Source: Vibrio sp. MedPE-SWchi (GTDB taxonomy: Bacteria > Pseudomonadota > Gammaproteobacteria > Enterobacterales > Vibrionaceae). From it: a DNA stretch of 64,000 bases. A model generated the notes under the pieces. The model ran no database searches and was not told where the DNA came from. It saw only the letters and a program-made list of their open reading frames with translations. The position numbers and the translations under genes were made by a program. The stretch covers positions 25,757 to 89,756 of the forward strand of contig MPDB01000009.1 in assembly GCA_001874155.1 (NCBI GenBank). Direction: 5' to 3'. How positions within the stretch are numbered: the first letter of the stretch is position 1; the number at the start of each line of letters is the position of its first letter. Shown here in pieces: positions 50,355 through 59,258 of the stretch.

Positions 50355-51590
50355 GTGGCTATTAAAGGAAAGATTAGCGTATCTACAATCAAGAAATTAA
50401 AGATAGAAGATAAGAGATTAAACGATACTGAAATAGCAGGTTTTCATGCTCGAATCTCTCCCAAGGGAGCCATTAAATACTATCTGTATTATCGCTTAGA
50501 TGGAAAACAAGTTAACTTCCTTATCGGTGCCGCTTCTGACATTACTCCTGCTCAAGCGAGGGATCTCGCTAAAGAAAAAGTGGGCTTGGTGACTCAGGGG
50601 CAAGATATCCAAGAAGAGAAAAAAGAAGCCAAGAGAGAATACCTCATACAGAAAGGCTTAAAGCTAGGCGCTTTCCTTGAAGAAAAATATTATCCCTTCC
50701 TCATTTCACGTAACCCTAAAACCGCAAAAAGAACCTACATCCATATTACTAACCGCTTTGAGTTCTTACTGAACAAGCAACTAAACGATATTTCAGCGTG
50801 GGAAATTCAAAAGTGGATTGCAGAGAAAAGAAAGAAAGGTCGAGCGGCGGCTACTATTAACTATTCAGTGAATACCTTGAAAGGCGCTCTATCTCGCGCG
50901 GTAGATTGGGGATTGATTGAATCCCATAACTTAAAATCTATAAAGTCGATTAAAGAAGACAATACTCGTATTCGTTACCTATCTGCTGATGAAGAAAGCC
51001 AGCTCTTTAAAGCTATCAAAGAAAGAGATCAGTTGATTAGAGATAAACGAATATCAGCTAACCTACATAGGGAAGTCAGGGGAAGAGATTTATTCCCAAG
51101 CTTTGAAGGCGTTCGTTTTGTTGATTACATCGAACCAATGATTTTGACCGCACTTAATACAGGCTTAAGGCGTGGAGAGCTTATGTCATTAACTTGGGAT
51201 GATGTGTTCTTTCAAAATGGCTATTTAGTGGTGAAAGCCAGTAATGCTAAATCAAAGAAAGTTCGCAACGTCCCTCTTAATAAAACGGTATTGGAAGCGT
51301 TAAAAGAATGGCGTAAGCAAACCCCACTTTTGCATTATGTGTTTGTGTCAGGTGAAGACAAACCGCTTACTGATATAAAAAAACCTTGGCTTAATCTAGT
51401 CGAACGAGCAAACCTAGATAACCTTAAATTCCACGACTTGCGCCACGACTTTGCTAGCAAGTTAGTTATGGCTGGTGTTGATTTGAACACAGTTCGTGAA
51501 CTACTTGGTCACTCTGATTTAAAAATGACGCTTAGATATGCCCACTTAGCACCAGAGCATAAATCGGCGGCTGTGAACCTAATAGGCTAG
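50355..51590 (+). CDS. Tyrosine-recombinase integrase of the element
   Basis: 411 aa from GTG at 50355 (GGGAG 8 nt upstream); the open frame reaches back to 50259 but crosses the repeat at 50313. N-terminal arm-binding domain (about 5-85), core-binding helical domain (about 105-195), catalytic domain with Arg in TGLRRGEL (272/273), H360xxR363 in HDLRHDF, H386 in LLGHSDL and nucleophile Y395 in LRYAHL. All catalytic residues are present, so it should be active. It lies at the end away from the intact tRNA half. Confidence 0.93.
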   Translation: MAIKGKISVSTIKKLKIEDKRLNDTEIAGFHARISPKGAIKYYLYYRLDGKQVNFLIGAASDITPAQARDLAKEKVGLVTQGQDIQEEKKEAKREYLIQKGLKLGAFLEEKYYPFLISRNPKTAKRTYIHITNRFEFLLNKQLNDISAWEIQKWIAEKRKKGRAAATINYSVNTLKGALSRAVDWGLIESHNLKSIKSIKEDNTRIRYLSADEESQLFKAIKERDQLIRDKRISANLHREVRGRDLFPSFEGVRFVDYIEPMILTALNTGLRRGELMSLTWDDVFFQNGYLVVKASNAKSKKVRNVPLNKTVLEALKEWRKQTPLLHYVFVSGEDKPLTDIKKPWLNLVERANLDNLKFHDLRHDFASKLVMAGVDLNTVRELLGHSDLKMTLRYAHLAPEHKSAAVNLIG

Positions 51591-51846
51591 CTACTATGCC
51601 TAATAGGTTAAGCCTTAACCCTATAGGCTTTTAGCTGGTTTACAGGTTTAGTTATTTTGTCTTTCGATAGGTATTGAAGCCTGATTTTATTGGTTACTTA
51701 GCCACATTAGCCGCAATTTTTGATGATAAGCAAACCATGAATGAGTATGTTAATGGTAGTGTGTTCTGATTCATATGAGGTTGAACAGAATCTTTCTTAT
51801 AAAGTTAGTCACCTCTATTTGTAATAACTCTGAATGGATTCGGAAT
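51591..51846. other. Gap between integrase and unknown gene
   Basis: About 250 bp, AT-rich, with short near-direct repeats of TAATAGGTTAAGCC-like and CCTATAGGCTTTTAGC-like words just after the integrase stop (51600-51635), possibly a weak terminator. No gene. Confidence 0.35.
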
Positions 51847-52776
51847 ATGATTTCAAACGAGCGTCAATTTATACGGCTAGAAGAAGTAGAAGAAAAAACA
51901 AACCTGACGAGAGGAGATATCCTCGATGCTATTGATAATGGAAAGTTAGCTTTTTCGGCTTTGATCAGTACGAAATCTCTTGGTGCTGTAGTCGTAAAAG
52001 ATGGAAAACACATAATTACAGCCGCTTTTGATTACGAAGGCATGGTGGAATTAACGCCTAAAGTTTCAAAGCAGTTTGCTATTGGCTTAGAACCCCAATC
52101 GGTGGAGCATGCTCTTATCTTACAAATGGATGGTGTTACAAATTGGCGTTCTATTCCAAACGCCTTTGGTAACTTTCAGCAGTCAAGTTTGGGCTATACA
52201 AATACAGCTGCGAGTAAACCGATTAACGCATTTTGGTCTTATGTAGGTTTAGAAACAGTGGCGACGGCAGAAAACACAATAGGTAGCATTACAAATGCAT
52301 TATCTTCATTTTTGCCAAAAGATAAGTTAGCAGACTTCAAAAAAGAGCATCCAGATAACAATGACCAAAAGCTACGGTCTAAACCTATAAGGCTAGAACC
52401 TCAAAGGTTGCGTATTAATCTAAAACAAGTAGCAGATGCTTTTGGTTCTGAATTAGTTAACGTGTCTGTTCAATCAACCCCACAAGATATTTCGGCATTA
52501 CCCAAATCGGTTGCCAGTGACGTTTATACACATCCTGTTCAGAAAGTTATTTCAAATGTATTGGCAAAGCATTCCGAATCGAGTTCACGTGAGATTTGGA
52601 ACATTGTACGAAAAGATTTTGAAAGCGATGTACAGCAGTTCGATGAAGACTCTTTGATATTTGAAATGACAAATGAAAACCTGAGTTACTGTAGCTTGGG
52701 GGATACTACCAAAACAATATCTTATCGCCGATTTCAAAATTTGATTAGTGAAGTAAGAAAAAACCTTCACGGCTAG
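51847..52776 (+). CDS. Element protein of unknown function (309 aa)
   Basis: ATG at 51847 chosen because MISNERQFIRLEEVEEKTNLTRGDIL looks like a natural N-terminus; the frame extends to 51775 with poor-quality residues and no clear ribosome site is seen for either. Residues about 8-35 could be a small helix-turn-helix (LEEVEEKTNLTRGDILDAI, MerR/AlpA-like length). The middle (about 130-190) is Pro/Lys/Asp-rich. The C-terminal about 70 residues (HPVQKVISNVLAKHSESS then SREIWNIVRKDFESD) form a separate helical block. No family recognised. Probably a regulator or replication accessory. Confidence 0.65.
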   Translation: MISNERQFIRLEEVEEKTNLTRGDILDAIDNGKLAFSALISTKSLGAVVVKDGKHIITAAFDYEGMVELTPKVSKQFAIGLEPQSVEHALILQMDGVTNWRSIPNAFGNFQQSSLGYTNTAASKPINAFWSYVGLETVATAENTIGSITNALSSFLPKDKLADFKKEHPDNNDQKLRSKPIRLEPQRLRINLKQVADAFGSELVNVSVQSTPQDISALPKSVASDVYTHPVQKVISNVLAKHSESSSREIWNIVRKDFESDVQQFDEDSLIFEMTNENLSYCSLGDTTKTISYRRFQNLISEVRKNLHG

Positions 52777-52800
52777 CTGCACGGTTAGCTGCACGTGCAG
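52774..52800. repeat. Tandem repeat and palindrome upstream of the AlpA-type gene
   Basis: TAGCTGCACG occurs at 52774-52783 and 52786-52795, 12 bp apart, and the second copy runs into the perfect palindrome CTGCACGTGCAG (52789-52800). It begins at the stop codon of the 309-aa gene and lies 49 bp before the next start. Operator or replication-origin element; function not shown. Confidence 0.5.
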
Positions 52801-52848
52801 ATTTCGCGCTGTTAAATCGTTCCTGTATCAACAAACAGGAACTTAAAA

Positions 52849-53091
52849 ATGTCACAAATTACAGTTAGTAAACGAGCATACACAGAGCAAGAAACTTCAC
52901 TTTATATTGGTATGAGCCGTTCCTTCCTACGCCAAGCACGTATGGAAGGGCAACGTAAAAACCGCACTAAAGCGCCTAAGTTTATCAAAGTCGGGCGCAC
53001 AGTCCGTTACCTTAAAGAAGACCTAGACCAATGGCTTGATAGCCATATGAAGCTTGATCACCTTTCTCAAAGTGGGGGTTGTCATGCTTAA
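52849..53091 (+). CDS. AlpA/excisionase-type DNA-binding regulator
   Basis: 80 aa. Single helix-turn-helix of the excisionase/MerR-like type: YTEQETSLYIGMSRSFLRQAR (two pieces, about residues 11-32) then a basic wing and the typical FIKVGRTVRYLKEDLDQWL end (about 46-64). In small satellites and P4-like elements such proteins control excision and early transcription. AGGAAC precedes the ATG. Overlaps the next gene by 8 nt. Confidence 0.85.
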   Translation: MSQITVSKRAYTEQETSLYIGMSRSFLRQARMEGQRKNRTKAPKFIKVGRTVRYLKEDLDQWLDSHMKLDHLSQSGGCHA

Positions 53092-53347
53092 TCTTACCCC
53101 TGAGCAAAAAACACTTCTAAAGTGGATGAAAACAGGTCGAACATTCCGAGTTTATTCGGGGTATGGCAGTGTGGAAAACTCAATCATTCCTGCTTCAAGG
53201 CTTCCTATTCGAGTCTTTCCTAAAACGGTTAGAAAGCTTTACCAAGCAGGGCTAATTACTTTCACGCCAACAGATAGCTTTGGTCAACGTTGGGATAAGT
53301 TCTCGCTTACTCCAGCGGGCTTGGAGGCGATATGCAGAACTGCATAG
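53084..53347 (+). CDS. Small winged-helix-like protein of the element
   Basis: 87 aa from the ATG at 53084, which sits in the last codons of the AlpA gene behind GGGGG. LTPEQKTLLKWMKTGR and then VRKLYQAGLITFTP...KFSLTPAGLEAI resemble a winged helix with C-terminal 'LTPAG' helix. No family recognised with certainty. It overlaps the replication gene by 16 nt, so its role is probably in replication or its control. Confidence 0.7.
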   Translation: MLNLTPEQKTLLKWMKTGRTFRVYSGYGSVENSIIPASRLPIRVFPKTVRKLYQAGLITFTPTDSFGQRWDKFSLTPAGLEAICRTA

Positions 53348-54879
53348 GTCTTTCCAGAGTAGACCGTGATGACAGAGCCTTTGCAGAGCAAAGGCTCTGC
53401 TGTTTTCCGTTTGAACTTCAATCAATATTGCTTTACCAGTACCTACAAAAGCCGACCAAGTTTGAACGAAATTCTTACCTTCGAGTGACCACAGAAGAGA
53501 TCGCCAAAAAGCTATCTATTCCGCTATCAAAGTTAAATTTGAACCTTTGTGAAGATGACCTGAGAGACAATGCAAAATCGTTAGTCACTCAAGTGTTTGA
53601 TATCAGAAGACAGTTCTTAAATGATGAAAAGGCTATCAAGTCCTTACGGGGTTTTGTAACAAGGCAAGGAATCAATAGCTTAGCAGAGCAGTTCTCCCTC
53701 AATGGTGAAGTAGGGCGCTATTGCGATGATAAGTGGTGGTTGAGAAGGTTAAGAAAAGAACTGAGAAGAAACATTGAAGCAGCCTTGCACCACCTTAACC
53801 AAGTGAACAAGAAAAAGAGCCTATATTGTTCACAGCTCACGCTCAAAGCTCGCATTAAACAGAAGCAATATGCAGAGGAATACTTAGCCAATACCATTGC
53901 TACTAATGAGTATGGGCAAAGCTTCACATTGCTGGAACTTTCTAAGAAAGGTGTCTCAGACCCTAAAATTAGAAAGGGTGAGCTCATGGTTCGCGCAAGG
54001 GGCTTTGAAGACTTGGCTAAAGAGTTAGGGCACGAAGCGACATTCTTAACCATCACTTGCCCCTCTAAATACCACCGAAGCTATTCAGCATCAGGCCATG
54101 AAAACCCAAAGTGGGGCGGCTATACCCCTTTAGATGGTCAAAAATATCTAAACAATATCTGGAAGCTAATACGCTCCAAGCTAAACCGTTTAGGGATTCG
54201 TTTTTATGGCTTTCGAGTAGCAGAGCCTCAACATGATGGAACGCCACATTGGCACTTATTGTTGTTTGTTGACCCTAGCCAATACCAAGAGATGATTGAA
54301 ATCATGCGTGACTACTCTATGAAAGAAGATAGAGAAGAGAAAGGAGCAGAAGAGCACCGATTTACGGAAGTAAAAATAGATCCAGAGAAAGGCTCTGCTA
54401 CTGGCTATATTGCTAAATATATTTCAAAGAACATAGACGGCAGTGACTTAGACAGCGGTGTTTATGGGGAAGACCCATTAGATGCAGCGGCTAGAGTTGA
54501 CGCTTGGGCAGCGTGTTGGGGGATTCGTCAGTTTCAGCAGCTAGGTGGTTGTTCGGTTACTGTTTGGCGTGAGTTACGACGACTTAAAGAGACTCAAGGT
54601 CTTGATGATATTGCTCAATCAATCGTTGAAGCGGCTGATACGGGTAACTGGAAGGTGTTTACTCAGAAAATGGGCGGTGTGTTCTGCAAGCGTAAAGAGC
54701 AGGTTTTTCAACCGCATTATGAAGTGTCATTTGATAAAGACACAGGAGCTTTTAACACTAGCCAGTATTGTACTGAGGAGTTTATCAGGGCTTTAAAAGG
54801 GGTTGTTACTAGAGGACGTGAGTTGATTACTCGCGTTTATCAGTGGCGCATTGAATCTCAATTGCACCATGCTTTTTAA
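53332..54879 (+). CDS. Phage P2 gpA-family HUH replication endonuclease
   Basis: 515 aa. Rolling-circle initiator of the P2 gene A type: LTITCPSKYHRSYS motif 1, GYTPLDGQKYLNNIWKLIRS, GFRVAEPQHDGTPHWHLLLF with metal-binding H306-W-H308, and the two-tyrosine helix Y359IAKY363ISKNIDG. All four key residues present. Shorter than P2 gpA (about 760 aa), lacking most of the C-terminal part. ATG at 53332 follows GGAGG and overlaps the 87-aa gene. Function predicted: nicks the element origin and starts replication after excision. Confidence 0.9.
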   Translation: MQNCIGLSRVDRDDRAFAEQRLCCFPFELQSILLYQYLQKPTKFERNSYLRVTTEEIAKKLSIPLSKLNLNLCEDDLRDNAKSLVTQVFDIRRQFLNDEKAIKSLRGFVTRQGINSLAEQFSLNGEVGRYCDDKWWLRRLRKELRRNIEAALHHLNQVNKKKSLYCSQLTLKARIKQKQYAEEYLANTIATNEYGQSFTLLELSKKGVSDPKIRKGELMVRARGFEDLAKELGHEATFLTITCPSKYHRSYSASGHENPKWGGYTPLDGQKYLNNIWKLIRSKLNRLGIRFYGFRVAEPQHDGTPHWHLLLFVDPSQYQEMIEIMRDYSMKEDREEKGAEEHRFTEVKIDPEKGSATGYIAKYISKNIDGSDLDSGVYGEDPLDAAARVDAWAACWGIRQFQQLGGCSVTVWRELRRLKETQGLDDIAQSIVEAADTGNWKVFTQKMGGVFCKRKEQVFQPHYEVSFDKDTGAFNTSQYCTEEFIRALKGVVTRGRELITRVYQWRIESQLHHAF

Positions 54880-55264
54880 CTTGGAGTTCTGTGAATAAGT
54901 GTATTTTTATTCATATGTAACAAGGAAATGCCCCATTATGAGTTTGAGACGTGACCATGTTCTTAGGTAACGATCATAATTACCCTATTGTGAATCGGTG
55001 CATAGATGATTCAGTAGCTTTGATAGACAAACAGTAATAAATAGAAAAAGGAAAGTTCTCTCCCTCAAAGAAAGTAAGCTGAACAAATGTGCGCGCAGAG
55101 TCTGAACTTTTGCGCGTTTTGTGTTTACCCTTGCATACGATCTTTACATATCACCTTTATATTTCTTCAGTAATCTAATACGGGTCTCTAGTTTAGCTAT
55201 TGGCAGTAGCCGACAGCTAAACTGGTCTGTATTATTGTCAAAAATAGTACACAACAAGGTCTTA
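54880..55264. other. Gap between replication gene and helicase operon
   Basis: 385 bp without a gene. CGCGCA / TGCGCG (55092-55116) followed by TTTT is a weak terminator-like hairpin. The helicase promoter should lie in this stretch; I see no consensus I would defend. A good place for the element's replication nick site. Confidence 0.4.
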
Positions 55265-57409
55265 ATGGCGATGGAAACAGTAATTACTTCGAAACACTTT
55301 GAAAGTGTACCGCTGGCAAAGTTAGTAGTTGATCACCTTAAAGAAAATAGCGGTTCTCTAGGTTTAGAGGAGGCTATTGTTTACTTTGGCTTTCCGAAGT
55401 TTTATGGATACGAAACTGATGTGATGAAAACATCTGACTTAGTAATACTAAGTGAGCAACATGGTGTGTTAGCGCTGCGCTTCAGTGAATTTGACAGGAC
55501 TGTTTCCTCCGAAAAAATAGATGAAGAGTGGGACGAATACAGAAGTCTAATATTTTCTAATCTATACGAAAGTAAACTGCTTCGAACCAAGAAAAAAAGA
55601 GCACAAGAACTCAGTATCGGCTTCGACGCCTTTTTTTACGCAGAGTCGATTACAGGCTTAGATTGTGATGAAGACCTTTTTGTTACTTCTATTACAGAGC
55701 TTGCTGATACTCTCGCTATTATGAGAGAAGAGCTAGGTGCTCCTCTGTCGGAAGAAAAATTCAATGAGTGCCGAGCTATATTAGAGGGCACTAAAGCACT
55801 ATCTTCGGAGCAACAAAGAAATGTAGATGAGGGTGCCAAAACCACTAAAGCCTTTACTTTGATGAAGCTTGAAGAAGAAATTAAAACCTTCGATATTCGT
55901 CAAAGAAATAGTGCGGTCACTATTATTGATGGACCTCAACGGATCCGAGGGCTAGCTGGTTCAGGAAAAACGGTTGTGTTGGCGATGAAGGCTGCTCATA
56001 TTCACATGGAGTACCCAGAGAAAAAGATTCTTTTTACTTTCTTCACCAAAAGCCTCTATGTACATGTAAAAAACCTCATCACACGCTTTTATAGGCATTA
56101 TAAAAAGGTTGATCCTAATTGGGACAACTTACAAATCAAGCATGCTTGGGGTGGTACTGGTATCGATGGCGTTTACTATTCAGCATGTAATGATAATGGC
56201 ATACCAATAGTTAGTTTTCCTCAGGCTAAAGCGCAGTTACCGAGCAACCCTTTCGGGTATGTGTGTTCTGATGCCATAGCTAGCAATAAGCTTAGACCTG
56301 AGTACGACTACGTGCTTATGGATGAAGCTCAGGATATGACGCCGTCATTTTTCCGCCTTGTTTACCAAATTACTAAAGGTGATAGAGATACAAAAAATAT
56401 TATCTGGGGATACGATGAGCTACAAAATATCTTTAAGGTAAAAACTAGATCACCTAAAGAGCTATTTGGTCAAGACGGCAATGGGGAAGATTACATCGAT
56501 CTTCAAAGAGCAGGGCGTCACTTACCTGAGTATTTAGATAACGATATTGTTCTCACTAAGTGTTACCGGAACCCTCGTGAAGTTCTTATCGCTGCTCATG
56601 CATTGGGCTTCGGTTTGTATCGAAAAGATGGATGTCCCGTTCAGAACTTAGAAGATAAGGCTCACTGGGAGGATGTCGGCTACGATGTTATCAAAGGAGA
56701 CTTCGAGGTTGGTAGTGAGATAATTCTAAAGCGCCCAAGTCAAAATAGTCCACTGTCGATATCAGCTTATGAGCCAGTGGAAGAGCTCATTAAATTTGAA
56801 TCTTTTGAGAACCTAAATCAAGAGTCAGATTGGGTCGTTGAGAATATTCGCTCTTTACTAGCCGATGGATTGAAGGCTGAAGATATAATGATCATTGCAT
56901 TGGATGACCGTAATGCTCGTGGCTATTTTAAAGCAATCCAAAGTCGATTATTTACACATGATATTTCGTCGAATAACGTACTACTAAATCCTTATAGCTC
57001 GAAGTCTTTTATCGAAAAAGGGCAAGTGACGATGTCGACAATTCATCGTGCTAAGGGTAATGAAGCCCCTGCTGTACTTGTTATTGGTATCGATTCTCTG
57101 TACTTGACTGAAGGCAGTCATTATTCGAGAAACAGAATCTTTACAGCCTTCACTCGAGCAAAAGCTTGGCTAAGAGTCAGCGGCATCGGCTCTAGAGCTG
57201 AATTGTTTTTTGATGAACTACGAATGTCACTCATGAAGGCACCTCAGTTAGAATTTGTACAGCCCGATCCTGAACGCATCGAGACACTCCAACGAGATTT
57301 GTCTGAAAAGAGTCAAAAATTAAAAGAACTACAACGAAACTATCGTGAACAGCTTGAACTTATAGGTGTAAGTGAAGAAGAAAAAGTAGACTTCCTGAAG
57401 GGGATCTAA
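55265..57409 (+). CDS. UvrD/Rep-like SF1 helicase with unusual N-terminal domain
   Basis: 714 aa from ATG 55265, placed by AAGG 5 nt upstream. N-terminal about 1-200 has no match I recognise; DLVILSEQHGVLALRFSEFD near 60-80 sits where NERD/PDDEXK domains carry D...ExK, but the Lys is not there. Helicase motifs: Walker A GLAGSGKT (229-236), Walker B DEAQD (353-357), IIWGYDELQ (motif III), TKCYRNPREVL (IV), TMSTIHRAKGNEAPAVLVIG (V), TAFTRAKAWLRVSG (VI). C-terminal coiled coil (about 665-705). Stop is immediately before the next ATG. Cargo gene; defence role inferred. Confidence 0.88.
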   Translation: MAMETVITSKHFESVPLAKLVVDHLKENSGSLGLEEAIVYFGFPKFYGYETDVMKTSDLVILSEQHGVLALRFSEFDRTVSSEKIDEEWDEYRSLIFSNLYESKLLRTKKKRAQELSIGFDAFFYAESITGLDCDEDLFVTSITELADTLAIMREELGAPLSEEKFNECRAILEGTKALSSEQQRNVDEGAKTTKAFTLMKLEEEIKTFDIRQRNSAVTIIDGPQRIRGLAGSGKTVVLAMKAAHIHMEYPEKKILFTFFTKSLYVHVKNLITRFYRHYKKVDPNWDNLQIKHAWGGTGIDGVYYSACNDNGIPIVSFPQAKAQLPSNPFGYVCSDAIASNKLRPEYDYVLMDEAQDMTPSFFRLVYQITKGDRDTKNIIWGYDELQNIFKVKTRSPKELFGQDGNGEDYIDLQRAGRHLPEYLDNDIVLTKCYRNPREVLIAAHALGFGLYRKDGCPVQNLEDKAHWEDVGYDVIKGDFEVGSEIILKRPSQNSPLSISAYEPVEELIKFESFENLNQESDWVVENIRSLLADGLKAEDIMIIALDDRNARGYFKAIQSRLFTHDISSNNVLLNPYSSKSFIEKGQVTMSTIHRAKGNEAPAVLVIGIDSLYLTEGSHYSRNRIFTAFTRAKAWLRVSGIGSRAELFFDELRMSLMKAPQLEFVQPDPERIETLQRDLSEKSQKLKELQRNYREQLELIGVSEEEKVDFLKGI

Positions 57410-58147
57410 ATGAAGCAGCAACACTTTGATAGTGGGATTGTTCGTGCCATGACTATATGCACTAAACTAGGTTTGGAGCCGAAAATGGTCTCTCCCGTCA
57501 GTCTAAAGGTTAGCAGGGGCTTTAATAAGATAGCCCTGATGGGTGGCGCGACACACGAAGAAATTTACTTCGAAGGACTAAACGAAGGGTATTACAACTT
57601 TATTCTTAGTGATTTTTCGTATTTTCAGTTTTCATATCGAGCGCTAAAAGCTGACCCGAAGAAGCCTAAGTTATCCTATCCTTACGAACTTCGGATGGCT
57701 TTTTATCCAAATCCAATGAATTCAAGTACATACTCTGATGAGCCGGATTCTCCGACGGATTTGTTACAGACCTACCATCAATATTATTTAGAGGATGAAT
57801 GGTCATTCGAAGAATATACTCAAGCTCTTTGTGAGTTGAGAGCGAATATTTCAACTCCTATATTACGTTACGACCTTAGTGAGCCACAGCATAAAAAGGT
57901 TAACCATCCTATTGCTCACCTCCATTTAGGAGTTAATAACAGCTCCAGAATTGCAACCAATAAAGTGTTTACTCCTGAGTTATTCACGACGTTCGTGTTG
58001 AGTAATTTTTATCGAACAAATTGGGAGTTATTGAGTGGTAGTGATTTGAAGCTAGATCAAGAATACAAAAGAGCAAAAACGAACTGTACAACTATTAAGT
58101 CTGATTTCTATTGTGATGTGCAGCGCGGAGCCCTTAACATTATTTAA
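57410..58147 (+). CDS. Unknown protein translationally coupled to the helicase (245 aa)
   Basis: Starts one base after the helicase stop (TAA-ATG) behind AAGGGGATC, so the two are made together. No signal peptide, no transmembrane helix. Aromatic-rich N-terminal half (FILSDFSYFQFSYRA) and a conserved-looking core: ILRYDLSEPQHKK then HPIAHLHLGVNNSSRIA. The pattern (R.D, HP..HLH.G, R) reminds me of DUF2290, from memory and unverified. His residues could be catalytic or metal-binding. Partner in the candidate two-gene system. Confidence 0.8.
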   Translation: MKQQHFDSGIVRAMTICTKLGLEPKMVSPVSLKVSRGFNKIALMGGATHEEIYFEGLNEGYYNFILSDFSYFQFSYRALKADPKKPKLSYPYELRMAFYPNPMNSSTYSDEPDSPTDLLQTYHQYYLEDEWSFEEYTQALCELRANISTPILRYDLSEPQHKKVNHPIAHLHLGVNNSSRIATNKVFTPELFTTFVLSNFYRTNWELLSGSDLKLDQEYKRAKTNCTTIKSDFYCDVQRGALNII

Positions 58148-58292
58148 TGCGTATAATATCGACCTGCCGCTAGAGGCAGGTCTTTCCTCATGCCTGTCGG
58201 AGTTTTCATATTCAGGTTAATTTCGCTAAGTCACTAACTCACTTCTGTCCAAATTCAATTTAGCGCTTCAATTTATATTCTGTGATTTATAT

Positions 58293-59117
58293 TCAATTCA
58301 TATTGTGTGTATATCGACATTTTGGAAATGAAGAGCACCCATAGAATTGCTTATTAGCGTTAGCGCCTCTTTTAGCCGTCCGTAGAACGAGATCTGATTG
58401 GCAGTTAGGGCATATGTGCCTTGTTGGTGGCTTAGCTTGAGACTTAGGCTTAACTTCGGTGTTATTTAACTTATAGCGCCCAGTTTCTATCATATTGACC
58501 AGCTCACCACCGTTAACGAGCCAGAAGCGCTTATCCTTTCCGAACTCTATCGCTTCCTTAGTGAAGTCCCCAGAAGTTACGATGATCATGCGTGTTGCTT
58601 GGTTGTCTAGCATGACGCCATACATTTCCCTTAGAACTTGAACCCCTACTTTTTTTGTTTTCCAGTGCTTACACTGAACGAGGCTCAATTCACCATCTTT
58701 GGTTAGCCAAATATCAACACCACCGTCAGGCGCGCTTGAGAGTGCTTGTTTAACGTTATAGCCTTGGCTTTTAAAGAACTCACCGACATAGCTTTCAAAC
58801 TCTATCCAGTTAATCTCTCTAAGTGGCTCTTTGCTTCTCTGCTGCTTTATTTTTCGTGTTGTGTAGTGGTAGCTCTGTTTTCTATTCCATTGCTTAAAAA
58901 ATGCGATAGGGGCAGGAATGAGAAATAAAAAAGCAAAGTAGGGTGCCAGCATTGGCAGATTTGGGCCGATAATTTGTAGGAAGAAATTATCAGAGCTAAT
59001 GAATAAGCTAGGGACAATGTAGCCAAGCCCAAAGTATAAAGTGGCGGAAAACAGGATACTGACCCACCAAGGGGCATCCATTAGGTGCCAGATTATGCCG
59101 TCGTTTTTCTTAGCCAT
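58293..59117 (-). CDS. Membrane-anchored Mrr-like restriction endonuclease with topoisomerase-type zinc finger
   Basis: 274 aa. Two hydrophobic segments at about 17-41 and 47-76, then an Mrr-type PD-(D/E)xK domain (about 100-215) with E108, D135 in GGVDIWL and Q148-C-K150 in LVQCKHWK, all expected active-site residues. C-terminal four-Cys finger (C236, C239, C261, C267: CPNCQ...YGCSSFPKC) as in topoisomerase I. Reverse orientation, convergent with the helicase operon. Membrane-attached Mrr_N/Mrr-cat proteins are common in defence islands; the target is unknown. Confidence 0.88.
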   Translation of the reverse strand: MAKKNDGIIWHLMDAPWWVSILFSATLYFGLGYIVPSLFISSDNFFLQIIGPNLPMLAPYFAFLFLIPAPIAFFKQWNRKQSYHYTTRKIKQQRSKEPLREINWIEFESYVGEFFKSQGYNVKQALSSAPDGGVDIWLTKDGELSLVQCKHWKTKKVGVQVLREMYGVMLDNQATRMIIVTSGDFTKEAIEFGKDKRFWLVNGGELVNMIETGRYKLNNTEVKPKSQAKPPTRHICPNCQSDLVLRTAKRGANANKQFYGCSSFPKCRYTHNMN

Positions 59118-59258
59118 AGTTCTAATCTATGTGGTGAATTTATAGTCATTTAAACACATATGATTAACTCTGGTTTTGACGAGGTTATCAAATTATAGGT
59201 AGTTGTTAGCTATGGTAAAAAAGCCTAGATATAAGAGCAGGGAACTAAGAGAGTTGAG

